From positions 1 through 35,179 of the IMG/VR virus record IMGVR_UViG_3300006754_000062: 35,179 nt of DNA; one strand, given 5' to 3'. The notes under the pieces are model-generated. The model made no database searches and was not told where the DNA came from. It saw only the letters and a list, made by a program, of their open reading frames with translations. Source of the DNA: a virus. Positions 1 through 10,011 of this stretch are shown one piece after another; the stretch's first letter is position 1; each line of letters starts with the position of its first letter. The translations under genes and the position numbers were made by a program.

Positions 1-1469
1 ACCCACTTTGGAGGACATGCTCCATTAGCCTGAGTGGGATTAACAGGGTCTGATCCATCTGAGTTCCAAAACACTAAATCCCACCTATTAGGAACGCCTT
101 CAGTATATTCAGTTAAAGGTGCATATAAAGGGAAATTAGGACTTAATCCTTGGGCTCCCGGGACATGAAATATCTGTGCGGTCATATCTCCATTTATAAA
201 AGCATCTACTTGTGTGTCTTGCGGCTCAGTACACATTGTTTGTGGTTGAGCTGCTAGAATAGGGTATCCAAAAAAGTTTAATGTCCTAGGACAATTAACA
301 TTAATAACTACACTAAAGCCATTATTTCCGCTTGCACCACAAGCAAGACTCTGTAGTTTCATCATAGCCTGTGTCATACTTGGATTTGATTTTGGTAATA
401 CCGCAGTATACCAACCCCTATATCCTCCCTCTAAATCAGAATAGTTAGTGTTCTTTGTTAAGGTAGACAACTGTACTTGATCTCTAGTTACCGTTATGTC
501 TGCTGTCGGGCCTGCTTGCCATATATATTCATTAGCAACCGCACTATAAACCCACGTCCATGTTGGCTGAGCTGCATGAACTTGAGGATTAGCAATAACA
601 GGTATACTAGGAGCAGGAACAAACTCACCCGGACAATCAGTGCAACCAACAGGACTATACGCATCATAATTTGGCTGATTGTTAGGGACTTGTAAAAAGT
701 CTAACGCTGTACAGGCGGGTGCTATAAAAGGACTATAATAAATACCGGTCAATGTTGGTGGCGGCCCTGCACCAAATACACCTACTCCTCCTACATATAA
801 AAACTTAGTGTCGTCTACCAACCCATATCCCGGAACTCCGAGACCCGATGTTTGATCTCCGCCATAATTAAATCCTGCACCATCAGGCGGTTGATAAGTA
901 AGATTCCTTTGATATCCTCCATCAGGTGCTCCTAAGTAGGGAAAGTTTTGAATAGGAGCAGGAGCAACATTAGGAGTGCTTCCTGAAGCAGAGAAGTTGT
1001 TAGTGGATATAGTTATGTTTCCAAACGCATCTTCATCGTCTAATACTAATCCACACCCTGCACCATATTGATTTCTAAAATACACCCTTACAATAACCGC
1101 TCCTGTAGTACCTGCGCCTTCGCCTAAATTAATAGGTATCCGATATGTTCCACTAAGGTCTGTGCCCAATGGGACAACAGGGGGGTATATAGCATTGCTT
1201 TCAATCCTAATTGCCTGACTAGAATCCACACTACTACAAGGGGTAACACAACTAGGACAGTCTAAAGGTCCTTGCCCATTATTATTAACCGCACCACTCA
1301 ATGTTCCATATTGATTAGGAGCTACTCCCTGTACTGTTAGATACCTAACAATAGCACCGTCAGCATAATATCCCTGAGGAGCTACAGTAGTTAAAGCTAA
1401 ATCAGTAAACACACAAGTCGCTAAGGACAAGTTAGTTGCGTCTATGTAATATTCGGTTAATGTAGGCAT
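1..1469 (-). CDS. Tail or host-recognition protein, 3' end outside window
   Basis: An open frame begins at the ATG at 1469 and runs off the left edge without a stop (489 codons seen). It begins MPTLTEYYIDATNLSLATC. Residues ~5-80 carry a pattern I associate with phage tail and adhesin-like proteins: YYxDxxxLxxATxVFTDxxLTT, then APxGYYADGxIVR, then a paired-Cys segment CPSCVTPC. The rest is rich in Gly, Asn, Pro and Thr with scattered Cys, as expected of an extracellular beta-rich virion protein. The gene lies 17 nt downstream of the giant tail gene and is co-directional with it, so it is probably in the same late operon. A distal tail or receptor-binding role is inferred. The beta-rich, Cys-containing virion character is visible. 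Confidence 0.75.
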   Translation of the reverse strand, partial: MPTLTEYYIDATNLSLATCVFTDLALTTVAPQGYYADGAIVRYLTVQGVAPNQYGTLSGAVNNNGQGPLDCPSCVTPCSSVDSSQAIRIESNAIYPPVVPLGTDLSGTYRIPINLGEGAGTTGAVIVRVYFRNQYGAGCGLVLDDEDAFGNITISTNNFSASGSTPNVAPAPIQNFPYLGAPDGGYQRNLTYQPPDGAGFNYGGDQTSGLGVPGYGLVDDTKFLYVGGVGVFGAGPPPTLTGIYYSPFIAPACTALDFLQVPNNQPNYDAYSPVGCTDCPGEFVPAPSIPVIANPQVHAAQPTWTWVYSAVANEYIWQAGPTADITVTRDQVQLSTLTKNTNYSDLEGGYRGWYTAVLPKSNPSMTQAMMKLQSLACGASGNNGFSVVINVNCPRTLNFFGYPILAAQPQTMCTEPQDTQVDAFINGDMTAQIFHVPGAQGLSPNFPLYAPLTEYTEGVPNRWDLVFWNSDGSDPVNPTQANGACPPKW

Positions 1470-1486
1470 AGTCTATTTTTTTAATA

Positions 1487-4400
1487 TTAAGTACATGTTC
1501 CGGGAGTGTATGGCACAGTAGGCGTTCCACAATCTGTACAACCTACCCCATCACCACAGGATTGTACGGATATCTCTACAATACTATCCACTGTCATTCC
1601 CTCCTGAGGGAATTGGTTAGGATTAAAATAAGGGTAAGTGCTTGAGCATACTGTTATACAGCTCCCTTCCTCAAGACTAGAGTAAGCCGGAAGAGTGACT
1701 ATATCTGTTGCCGGTGCAGATCCCGGAGTGATAACCTCAAAATCATAGTCATACACAGCGTTTTTAGCTTTTAACTGATAACATGTATAATTACCTGCAC
1801 CACAGCTACAGTCACAACAAACACCCTCTAGTAAAGAGGATACTCCAATCGCTCCCGGATCATAGCATAACCACTCACTTTGTCTTTCTCTTATGTCAAC
1901 AACTATATATAAATTAGGGTCAGGATTAGGAGCTATAGGAGCAGGCATAGTAAACACCCCTCTATATTTTAATGCTCCACTAAGGGCAGGGACCCATACA
2001 TTGTTAATATCATCCCAACTAAAAAAATCTACTCCCGTAATTTGAGTGCTGTTAGCCAATAATGTTACCGCATCTTGTTGGTTAGTTCTGTCGTAATCAG
2101 TATTTGTTCTTAAATACCTTAAGCTATGTTTAGTTATATCGAAAATAAAGTTGGCAGTAGTTCCGAGTGCATTACCTCCGGGACCCAAAGACTGAACATC
2201 TACTATAATCTCCACTGTATCACCGGTCATAGGAGCTCCATTAGGTGCCCCCTGAGTTAATTGTTGCCATTGAGTATTATTCCATCCTCCACCGGCATTA
2301 AACCCAACGCCTCCCATACCGTCAGGAACATAAGGGTATTGAGGATAACCCAAAGCCCCTATTGGCGTTTGATAAATACTTTCTATATTACTAATAAGAC
2401 CTACAGGCCATGCCGATTCATATTCTACAACTTGTTGATTAATATTTCCTGTTAAGGTTGAAGTTTGCCATTGCCACGTAATAATAGGTGCCTGCAAGCA
2501 TAAAGCGTCAGGCCCATTGATTGGATCATAATAAGTAGCCACATTCTCTGCAGGACAGTTTCTTTGAGAGGTATATAAAACAGTATCTATATCTATAAGT
2601 GTGGGAGTGGCACAATCTAAAGTGCTGTTAATAGTAAATACACTTGCAGTATTAGGAGTTATAGTTACTGTCGCTGTAGTAGGAATAGCAGTAAGCTTGC
2701 TCCATGTTACGGTATTTGGAGGAGGTGGGTTTGATGTCAAGAGGATAGGTAATCCACCCGGCAATACAGAACTGTTGTTCCATTCTACCTGTATATATGC
2801 TTGAGTAACGCCCCCGGCAGCGGTAGGTGTAAGGTTAAAATTCCATATTACATCTCCCACTGCCCCTTCTCCATCTTCAGGAAATTCTACATAAAACACA
2901 ATAGGAGTTAAAGTTCCCTCTGTAGTAATCTCAAGAGGAGTTCCACAAGCTATAATATCTTGCTCTGTTTCAATGTCACTTATTACCACATCACATTCTC
3001 CCGGAGTAAAAAATATAGGTCGGTCTGTTAACGATACCACATACTCATTCATATAAGGATCAAACCCTCCAAGCTTTTGAGTGTATATATTAATAGATGA
3101 CGTTAACTCTCCGTTAAAAGCATCTCTAAACCAACTCCTCATTCCGTATTCTGATAATACCTGAAGCTGTTCATTTTGTGATGAAGAGCCTCTAAGGTTT
3201 AATACTGCTCCTCGTTTTTCGTCAATGAAAAATTTATCTAACCCAAACTCTACATAGCTCTCAGGATTATTACTAATACCATAACGCTCTGTTCTAGCTA
3301 TTTGTGTTCCTAAAACTTCAGGAACAGAAGCTACTGTACCACCACCTGAAGAGTCACTTAATAAATTCTTTCCTGCTAACACATACGATATCTTATCTTC
3401 CTGTAAAACAAGAACATCGGTATCTCTACCGCTAAGTATTTGCACCTTACCAAAGCTATCTTCTAGCGACTTCCAATTAACAAGACCTAAATTAAATTCA
3501 TTAGACTTATTAATATTGGTTTCATTATTAATTATTCCACTGTATGTAATATCAGCATATCGATGTGCCCTTCTGTAGTCCTCGTTAGCAGTTGCTGTTA
3601 CACGTTGACCTAATGAGAAATACCTTCCCGATAAAGAATCATTTACTTTATAGCTTTCCACTCCATTGCCAAATGCAAAGCAGTTGAAAAAAGATAAATT
3701 AAAAACTCCGGTTGTTCCTGTAACTGCTGTACCTACCACCTGACTTACATCGTTATTACCCGCAATACCTTGGTGAGATCCTGTTGTTACATCAATAGGG
3801 TATACATCAGAACCTTCGTACCATAAATCAGGGTTCGCAGGTTTCGCCGGCGTTTCAAATACTACTATCTCTTCTTTGAAGCTAATATCAAATGCACATT
3901 CAATTTTATTATTCTCACTATTTCCCCCTCCCGCACGAACTAAAAATTGTATTTCCCCACCCGCCATTACAGCCCACTGCAAGAATATAGTACATTCATT
4001 GGTATCACAATCATACTGTGGAAGAATCCACGCATTAGCAGGATTAGCCACCGGTGCAAGTAGTGGGTCGTAGTCAATAGTAACCCCACCCCCACACGCA
4101 CTATATAGCTGTTCTCCTTCACTTACCATATAAGCATGAACATTCATATCATTAAAGAGGGTGATGATATCAGGATATGTTTGGTCTGCTATAAATCTTT
4201 TATGAAACCTCCACTCTGCCTGACCTCCTACTCCTGAGCCCCCTACCGTTCCTTTTCTAAACCACCTTAATCCAATCTTCACAGAAGTTCCCTGAGGTAT
4301 ACTCATACCATAGGGTGGAGCTACATTTATATTATTAGGACCGCTCAGACCTCTATAGTTTAACGAAGGACAAATGTTGGCAACTAATTCTCCATCAGGA

Positions 4401-7243
4401 AGAATAGTAGATACAGAAGACGATTGTGTTACAGGTATTCCTGACACCGGATATAACGGTGAAACATTAGATGCGGTGTCAAAAGGAAAGTTTGCCATCT
4501 CCATATATACTCCCGCAGGAACATATAAGTTTTGATTAGTATTAGCAGGATCAGGGATAGTAATAAAGTTCGCCTCCTGAACTTCTTTTCTTAATACGGT
4601 GGCATATACACATGTTCCTACTGCGCCATTGGCATCAGTTTTTACTATAAGCTTATCTCCTGCCTCTACCTTTTGAGCGTTCTCTCCGTCTAATAAGAAA
4701 TAAGTTACTAGTGTTCCGGGAGTTGAACCGGTGGCAGCATTAGAAGAATTGTCGGGAGCGGTAAAAGAGTTTTTTGCATATATAGTCTCATACCCTTCTT
4801 CACTAGGCTTCATCGCAAATTTAAAATTTGTCGCCCATTGTGGAGCAGCCATGGTCGGAGGAATAATAATACGAGCTTGATTTACTTTATCTGACATAAA
4901 GCATGGAACAAAAAGATTACTTCCCGATTGACCTCCCTGAACTCCTCCCGAAAGTTGGTTACTTACTATTGGTGTAGTAGCTCTATTCCAATCGTCCATA
5001 TAAATGATTCCCACCTCATAACCTCTATTACTGTGTAGACTTTTGTTATCAGAAGCATTGACTATGTTTGCAGATATAGATATAAACTTAGGAACTACCA
5101 CAGCAAAACTCACTAATCCTGTAGATCCGTCAGGATTAATCGGATTCGCAGGAACATTAAGAGGAACATATACCATGGGATGTAGCCATAGTTTAAATTT
5201 AGTAGGATCATTAACCATAGCATCTGCACCGATAGCCATAGTCTCTGACCCCGAATCTCCCTGTGCGGGTCCTGTTGCCGGCGGCACTTCTGAAGCAGAC
5301 AGGTATTTATAAGTGCTTCCGATAAGTCCTGTTTGCATACTTAAGGCATATCGTGCATTAACAAGGTTGGTTAAATTATACCCACCATTTGTGCCTGATG
5401 CAACTGAAGCCTCTGCGTTAAAAGGTTGAGCAACAAAAGGACCTATAGCCGTTCCTGTTCCAAGTGCCTGCTGAAAATCAATACTTGACACCATCTCTGT
5501 AACATCAGCATAGTCTTGTGGTAGTGTCCAACTAAAATTTACGGTACTTCCATTTGCAAAAGGATTTGTGCTCGGTGGATTTCCCAAATACGTATTAAAA
5601 GCAAATGGTGGGACATTAGTCCATTGCCAAAAAGGGTTAGCCCGATCCATTTGAAAAGTTAAATTAAGAGTAGATCCTGCCGTTAATGGTATATCTGCAA
5701 AATCCATCTCTACTTCATTGTCCGGAATATTTAGATATGTTTGTCCATACACCTCTCTGTCTCCCGGGCCAAAAGTGGTGATAGCATTTTGAAACCCTAA
5801 CTCTTTAGAATCTAAAACAGTTTCATATATAGGATTAACAATAGCATCAAACTTGTTTACCAAATTATACTGTTCTTGATAATTACCATACATCAATCTA
5901 TTGCCCATAATAGTTTGTGCTTTAGCTACTATAGGAACATTATCATAAAGTCTAAGGATTTCATACTCAGGAAGCACAGTATAAACCTTGGTGTTATCAA
6001 AATTAATAGTATACGTACTATTATTAAGAAGACCTAATTGATTTTTATTAAATCGATCTATAATTTTAATCAGTGAAGTGTCGGAACTTTTAAACACCAC
6101 CTCAATATCTGTCACCAATCTATCTCCTGTTTCAAACAACACAGTTACTGCGTTGTATTTATTAATCATCCCCTCGTTTAAATCACTGTCTTGGCTATAG
6201 AAAAAAGGTTCAGTAGCAAAAGCGATTTCACTAAATGATGATAATGCAGAAAACTCTCCACCTTCATATCTATATCTAGTGGCAAAAGAAATCATTTTAT
6301 CTTCTATGTAATTTCTCTCCGTACCGTTGTTAATTAAAGTAATATTAGGGGAAGTGGTTGGTGGCTCTTTAATAACCATTATCTCTTTAGCTGTAAAGTT
6401 ATCACAACTTGTAGTGGGGTTTGTTTGTGGTGGCACAGGGGCACTGACCACAGGCTCTCCATATTGTTTAGTAACATCTATAACTCGTGGAGGGTTATGG
6501 TTGTCAGTAAAAAATAAAAAATTATCTATTAGATTAACCCCTGTAATTAAATTGTTGGGGTTGAAATTTAAAGTTGTATTCCATTGAGTGGTACAGGGAA
6601 TACAATCGTATACACTAATAATATGATATATCAAATTTTGACTGTTCACATTATAGGATAATATCATATCCATCCTATGTGTATTTTGATAAATAGTATA
6701 AGCAGTTCCCGGCGCAGCAAACATATCTCGTGATAAAACTAAGACGGTGTTACCTGTTATAGCAGTTACATAAGCAAAGTTAATAAATGGAGGAACTGTT
6801 CCATCCTCTACAACAATAGCTCCCACAACTGTTCCGTCAGTTTCAAAGGTAGCTCCTCCGTCTACTAACTCACTAGGAGATAAAGCTGTATTTGTTCCTG
6901 TAACAATCGCTGCTCCCAACGGAGCACCATCAGGATATGCCCCCATCCATGATGGGTCGTGAACAAACCAATAAATAGTTTCATTAGCTTCGTCTGCATA
7001 TTTACCTATACATGTAGCCGAAGGACTGAGAGGAGTGGAATAAGGATTTCCCGGCAGAGGGAAAGATATAGTAGGGGTAAGTTCAATGTTTCCTTTTGCA
7101 TTTTCAACTGAACCGATCTCTGAATTTTCTGTAGACCCAAGCCTTACATTTTGAGCATTGACATACTCTCCATTCTGAAGTAATCTTTCATCGATAGACT
7201 TATTCATTCTACCGGCCACAAAATTTCTTTGAGTCTTTGCCAT
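1487..7243 (-). CDS. Giant virion protein, tail stabilisation/muzzle-like
   Basis: A protein of 1918 residues and the longest gene in the window. The N-terminus (RNFVAGRMNKSIDERLL, then NVRLGSTENSEIGSVENAKG) matches a start I recognise from very large tail proteins of crAss-like and related podoviruses, annotated as stabilisation or muzzle proteins. Residues ~120-186 hold a small beta module also seen in the 334-residue connector and in the protein at 27300..27803. The central region is Asn/Gly/Thr/Pro-rich. The last ~130 residues are Cys-rich (CCDCSCGAGNYTC, then CGDGVGCTDCG), which suggests disulphides or metal binding. It follows the connector gene by 1 nt. A structural tail role is well supported by size, composition and position. 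The specific muzzle assignment is tentative. Confidence 0.8.
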   Translation of the reverse strand: MAKTQRNFVAGRMNKSIDERLLQNGEYVNAQNVRLGSTENSEIGSVENAKGNIELTPTISFPLPGNPYSTPLSPSATCIGKYADEANETIYWFVHDPSWMGAYPDGAPLGAAIVTGTNTALSPSELVDGGATFETDGTVVGAIVVEDGTVPPFINFAYVTAITGNTVLVLSRDMFAAPGTAYTIYQNTHRMDMILSYNVNSQNLIYHIISVYDCIPCTTQWNTTLNFNPNNLITGVNLIDNFLFFTDNHNPPRVIDVTKQYGEPVVSAPVPPQTNPTTSCDNFTAKEIMVIKEPPTTSPNITLINNGTERNYIEDKMISFATRYRYEGGEFSALSSFSEIAFATEPFFYSQDSDLNEGMINKYNAVTVLFETGDRLVTDIEVVFKSSDTSLIKIIDRFNKNQLGLLNNSTYTINFDNTKVYTVLPEYEILRLYDNVPIVAKAQTIMGNRLMYGNYQEQYNLVNKFDAIVNPIYETVLDSKELGFQNAITTFGPGDREVYGQTYLNIPDNEVEMDFADIPLTAGSTLNLTFQMDRANPFWQWTNVPPFAFNTYLGNPPSTNPFANGSTVNFSWTLPQDYADVTEMVSSIDFQQALGTGTAIGPFVAQPFNAEASVASGTNGGYNLTNLVNARYALSMQTGLIGSTYKYLSASEVPPATGPAQGDSGSETMAIGADAMVNDPTKFKLWLHPMVYVPLNVPANPINPDGSTGLVSFAVVVPKFISISANIVNASDNKSLHSNRGYEVGIIYMDDWNRATTPIVSNQLSGGVQGGQSGSNLFVPCFMSDKVNQARIIIPPTMAAPQWATNFKFAMKPSEEGYETIYAKNSFTAPDNSSNAATGSTPGTLVTYFLLDGENAQKVEAGDKLIVKTDANGAVGTCVYATVLRKEVQEANFITIPDPANTNQNLYVPAGVYMEMANFPFDTASNVSPLYPVSGIPVTQSSSVSTILPDGELVANICPSLNYRGLSGPNNINVAPPYGMSIPQGTSVKIGLRWFRKGTVGGSGVGGQAEWRFHKRFIADQTYPDIITLFNDMNVHAYMVSEGEQLYSACGGGVTIDYDPLLAPVANPANAWILPQYDCDTNECTIFLQWAVMAGGEIQFLVRAGGGNSENNKIECAFDISFKEEIVVFETPAKPANPDLWYEGSDVYPIDVTTGSHQGIAGNNDVSQVVGTAVTGTTGVFNLSFFNCFAFGNGVESYKVNDSLSGRYFSLGQRVTATANEDYRRAHRYADITYSGIINNETNINKSNEFNLGLVNWKSLEDSFGKVQILSGRDTDVLVLQEDKISYVLAGKNLLSDSSGGGTVASVPEVLGTQIARTERYGISNNPESYVEFGLDKFFIDEKRGAVLNLRGSSSQNEQLQVLSEYGMRSWFRDAFNGELTSSINIYTQKLGGFDPYMNEYVVSLTDRPIFFTPGECDVVISDIETEQDIIACGTPLEITTEGTLTPIVFYVEFPEDGEGAVGDVIWNFNLTPTAAGGVTQAYIQVEWNNSSVLPGGLPILLTSNPPPPNTVTWSKLTAIPTTATVTITPNTASVFTINSTLDCATPTLIDIDTVLYTSQRNCPAENVATYYDPINGPDALCLQAPIITWQWQTSTLTGNINQQVVEYESAWPVGLISNIESIYQTPIGALGYPQYPYVPDGMGGVGFNAGGGWNNTQWQQLTQGAPNGAPMTGDTVEIIVDVQSLGPGGNALGTTANFIFDITKHSLRYLRTNTDYDRTNQQDAVTLLANSTQITGVDFFSWDDINNVWVPALSGALKYRGVFTMPAPIAPNPDPNLYIVVDIRERQSEWLCYDPGAIGVSSLLEGVCCDCSCGAGNYTCYQLKAKNAVYDYDFEVITPGSAPATDIVTLPAYSSLEEGSCITVCSSTYPYFNPNQFPQEGMTVDSIVEISVQSCGDGVGCTDCGTPTVPYTPGTCT

Positions 7244-7244
7244 T

Positions 7245-8171
7245 TTATTTTATCCACTTATCCCTTCCTCGTAGATTCATAAGCAATCTACCCGGATGAA
7301 TATTACTAATTCTGATTTTTGCATTTCGTAACAAAGCACTCTTTTCTTTTCGTGCTCGTGATACTATATATTCTTGAACCCCAAGTCTTGATGATATAAT
7401 AGCGTATCGTATATAGGCATAAACAAATTCTTCAAATAATTTATTAACAGAAACCTCTCCATCATTTCCATTCGCCATACCATCTGAAACATATTCAAGG
7501 ATACATTCTTCATTGGCCATAGTAGAATCAAAATTAATAACACCCGCTTGCTTATCAATAGTAAATGTAGGATTAGCATTAGCTGTTTCTGTATTTAACC
7601 CAAAACGTGCTCGGCTATGGTAGTCAAAATACCACGCCCCATCACAGCAGTAACCATAAACCCCATTGAACATAGGATTATTCTTGTTTAAATAAATACT
7701 TTTTTTACTTCCCATGATTCTATCATGGTCTAGCCCTGAGTATTGAGGCATTAATATCTCTCCGTTTTGAGAAAATAATATCTTGCCGGTATCATCCTGT
7801 AAGTATTCATGAGCACTTGCCACCTGAATATTTTCTGTTAATGGCCTGATGTATCCGTCTTTATATAAAGATATCCTTACCCAATTAACATAATCCGATG
7901 GTAATATAAACCGTAATGCCACATCTACTGTTAACTGTAGAGCTTTTATTTCTTTAAACGCATCATAGTTCAATTCTTGTATTGCTCTCTTAGCGTGGAA
8001 CAACACCTTATATCTCTCTTCATTGTTAATGATATTATGATTATCATTATACATTAACATAAAGTTATTTACAATGTCTTGTAGTTTTACATACTGATAT
8101 GATCCCCAATTCTCATCTGTAGGAATCGTACCACTATTAGTGTAATATTGAAATTGAGATAAATACGTCAT
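7245..8171 (-). CDS. Tail connector/ring protein candidate (308 aa)
   Basis: A protein of 308 residues whose start overlaps the stop of the 334-residue gene by one base (TAATG), so translation is probably coupled. Residues ~25-75 are helical (QDIVNNFMLMYNDNHN, then KVLFHAKRAIQELN), followed by a beta-rich middle containing LPSDYVNWVRISLY. The C-terminus is basic and helical with YIRYAIISSRLGVQEYIV. In crAss-like and other podoviruses two or three proteins of this size lie between capsid and tail genes and form the head-tail ring stack, often annotated as tail tubular or ring proteins. Position, size and pairing agree with that. No catalytic motif is visible. Confidence 0.75.
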   Translation of the reverse strand: MTYLSQFQYYTNSGTIPTDENWGSYQYVKLQDIVNNFMLMYNDNHNIINNEERYKVLFHAKRAIQELNYDAFKEIKALQLTVDVALRFILPSDYVNWVRISLYKDGYIRPLTENIQVASAHEYLQDDTGKILFSQNGEILMPQYSGLDHDRIMGSKKSIYLNKNNPMFNGVYGYCCDGAWYFDYHSRARFGLNTETANANPTFTIDKQAGVINFDSTMANEECILEYVSDGMANGNDGEVSVNKLFEEFVYAYIRYAIISSRLGVQEYIVSRARKEKSALLRNAKIRISNIHPGRLLMNLRGRDKWIK

Positions 8172-9175
8172 TATTCTTCACTTTGTGTTTCGTTCATATC
8201 TTGTGTAGCTCCAAACTTATATATCTCTACTTCTCTAATTGACATTCCTGAGTATTGAAGTATAAGAGATATTAGATCTACCTGATTATCTTCAGGCACT
8301 TCAAAGTCTTGATAGTCAGGAGCACTTGCATTAAAGATTGGAGTTGATGCCACTAAGTTATATGTCCATTTAGGAGTTTTAGGATAACGTATATATTGAC
8401 AAATAACATCACCCTTTTTATTTATAGTTGATGGATATACGGTTGCTGTCTCTGACACCCCTTCGCTTAATACATAAGCAGGATAGGTTCTAGTAGGAGC
8501 AGTAAGCTGAGAACTTGTTAGATTAAATATTTTATATTGACTAACTTTTTCTACCTCAACTATATTGTTGGCATCATATATTCTATAGTCCTGCCCCACA
8601 TAAGGAATAGCACCTGTAGACATAATATCCGCACTCAAACTTAATTCAGACACTGAGTCTACTGCAGTAACATAAGCGGTTAGCATAGGGTCTGTAGGAG
8701 CTCCTATTGGACTTGTATTAACAACAATACTTCCCACCGGTGGAGACTCAGGAATACCCGGAGCGGTTATCACAAACTGATTTAACGTAGTATCTACAAG
8801 TTTGCCCGCAACTTCTGCGGTAGTTGTACCACTGTATAGCAACGTAGGATAGAAATATAATTTATTAACAAAGTAATAATCAAGAGGTAGATTGTAAAGG
8901 TTAGCTGTATTAGTAGTAGAGGCAGGTTGATCCAAAACCTGTGTCTTAGCAAAGATAGCTATATCTTGCTCTATGCCACTTTTTATATCAGCATACCCTA
9001 TCCCTGACTGCCTCATATTTTCTTTATTTATTTGATGATTATAAGAATAAAAGAAATCTTCAAATATAGAAAGTTGTGCTTGCGTAGCAAACAAGTTAAA
9101 GTCAGCAGGTGTTACATATCCATAATTATTTTTATTTAATACAGAGAGGACTGTACTATACACTTCATCAATCAT
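8171..9175 (-). CDS. Tail connector/ring protein candidate (334 aa)
   Basis: A protein of 334 residues. The N-terminus is helical (MIDEVYSTVLSVLNKNNYGY). The segment YVTPADFNLFATQAQLSIFE is a pattern I associate with small head-tail connector proteins of Bacteroidetes phages. Residues ~122-201 form an inserted beta module: KLVD, VGSIVVN, YVTAVDS, LSLSADI, YRIYD. It is shared with the giant tail protein and the 167-residue protein at 27300..27803. The gene has its own TATCTTTG promoter box only 4 nt before the ATG, so its message may be leaderless. It is the first gene of the tail block. The connector role is inferred from order and size. Confidence 0.75.
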   Translation of the reverse strand: MIDEVYSTVLSVLNKNNYGYVTPADFNLFATQAQLSIFEDFFYSYNHQINKENMRQSGIGYADIKSGIEQDIAIFAKTQVLDQPASTTNTANLYNLPLDYYFVNKLYFYPTLLYSGTTTAEVAGKLVDTTLNQFVITAPGIPESPPVGSIVVNTSPIGAPTDPMLTAYVTAVDSVSELSLSADIMSTGAIPYVGQDYRIYDANNIVEVEKVSQYKIFNLTSSQLTAPTRTYPAYVLSEGVSETATVYPSTINKKGDVICQYIRYPKTPKWTYNLVASTPIFNASAPDYQDFEVPEDNQVDLISLILQYSGMSIREVEIYKFGATQDMNETQSEE

Positions 9176-9179
9176 AAGA

Positions 9180-9187
9180 CAAAGATA
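9180..9187 (-). promoter_or_regulatory. Late-type promoter box TATCTTTG before the 334-aa connector
   Basis: Box ends 4 nt before the ATG at 9175; preceded by an A/T tract, with no TTTG at the usual -33 distance. Confidence 0.65.
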
Positions 9188-9213
9188 CTAAAAAAAGATA
9201 TATGGACAGAAAT

Positions 9214-9567
9214 TTAAGGGGGACAGCAAAACTGAGTAACGGCCACTGATCTAATACTAATAGGTTGTCCTGTAGGATTAAAACAATTAGGTAATTGTGT
9301 AGGCAAAGAAAAAACTTCACTCTCTCCACTTTGCAGTCTTTCTATTTGTTTAGTCAAAAAAGTTATCACACTATAATCTCCGGAAGCTAATGCATCCGAT
9401 AAAGTTAGTTCTGCCCGAACATTGCCGTGGTAAACTATCTCTACAGCACTAACACCATTTGGAATAATAGATACAATATTATCAGCACCCACAATTATTT
9501 CTGCCGACTTTGAACCTACTCCTGAAGCTGCATAAGCAGAGGTATTAACAATTAAATATTTAGACAT
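9214..9567 (-). CDS. Small virion-cluster paralogue F (117 aa)
   Basis: The last of nine consecutive ~100-125 residue proteins that begin M-[x]-[x]-[KRF]-[YF]-[LF]-x-[FIV]. It starts MSKYLIVNTSAYAAS. A beta-rich first half (DNIVSIIPN, then VEIVYHG) is followed by a helix (DALASGDYSVITFLTKQIERL). It diverges most at the C-terminus, which ends VAVTQFCCPP. It lies 1 nt after paralogue E and ahead of the connector gene. Position between capsid and connector genes suggests a virion component such as a decoration or fibre-base protein. No function can be read directly. Confidence 0.65.
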   Translation of the reverse strand: MSKYLIVNTSAYAASGVGSKSAEIIVGADNIVSIIPNGVSAVEIVYHGNVRAELTLSDALASGDYSVITFLTKQIERLQSGESEVFSLPTQLPNCFNPTGQPISIRSVAVTQFCCPP

Positions 9568-9568
9568 A

Positions 9569-9946
9569 TTAAGTTATCGTTATAGTTGATACTGAAACAT
9601 TAGCCCCTCCAATATCTACAAAGGGAATTGTTGAGGGGTATTGTCCTGTTGCAGGATCTTTAGGGCCACCGATAGTGGTCGCTTCCGCTACTGTCTCCCA
9701 ATCTTCTCCTGCAGTTGTTATGCTGTTATGGGCACTTGCAAATTTTTCTATAAACCAATTAGCCCATTTATATTCTTCTGCTATTACTACAGCTCTATTT
9801 AAAGTGATAGTAGCTTTCTTTCCATTGGAATAATAAATAAACAAAGTGGTTAGAGTATTTCTCGTGTCCTGCATAATTCCTACTATACCATCTACTGATA
9901 AGTATGTAGGATATCCTCCTGTTCCTATTATAAAATATCTTCCCAT
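9569..9946 (-). CDS. Small virion-cluster paralogue E (125 aa)
   Basis: A member of the nine-gene KYLRF family that starts MGRYFIIGTGGYPTYLSVDG. The family layout is visible: a short N-terminal strand, a second strand at DGIVGIMQD, a strand pair at TTLFIYYSNGKKATITLN, a helix at EEYKWANWFIEKFASA, and a C-terminal strand ending in TIT. A loop with a Gly/Pro stretch (GGPKDPATGQYPSTIPF) is unique to this copy. The TATCTTTG box ends 5 nt before the ATG and directly follows the terminator of paralogue D, so E and F form their own transcription unit. Role unknown. Confidence 0.65.
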   Translation of the reverse strand: MGRYFIIGTGGYPTYLSVDGIVGIMQDTRNTLTTLFIYYSNGKKATITLNRAVVIAEEYKWANWFIEKFASAHNSITTAGEDWETVAEATTIGGPKDPATGQYPSTIPFVDIGGANVSVSTITIT

Positions 9947-9951
9947 AACTA

Positions 9952-9959
9952 CAAAGATA
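9952..9959 (-). promoter_or_regulatory. Late-type promoter box TATCTTTG before paralogue E
   Basis: Box ends 5 nt before the ATG at 9946 and follows the terminator's T-run. No -33 TTTG. Confidence 0.65.
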
Positions 9960-9961
9960 AT

Positions 9962-9986
9962 AAAAAAAGGGGACTAATGTCCCCTT
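9962..9986 (-). terminator. Rho-independent terminator after paralogue D
   Basis: On the minus strand AAGGGGAC-ATTA-GTCCCCTT followed by a T-run. It separates paralogue D from the E-F unit. Confidence 0.9.
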
Positions 9987-10011
9987 CTTCACCTAAGTAG
10001 CGATTTAGCTA

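Noticed and set aside
5043-5312. Plus-strand frames inside the giant tail gene and other virion genes.
   Set aside because: They are mirror frames of long, well-supported minus-strand genes and show no independent start context or motif.
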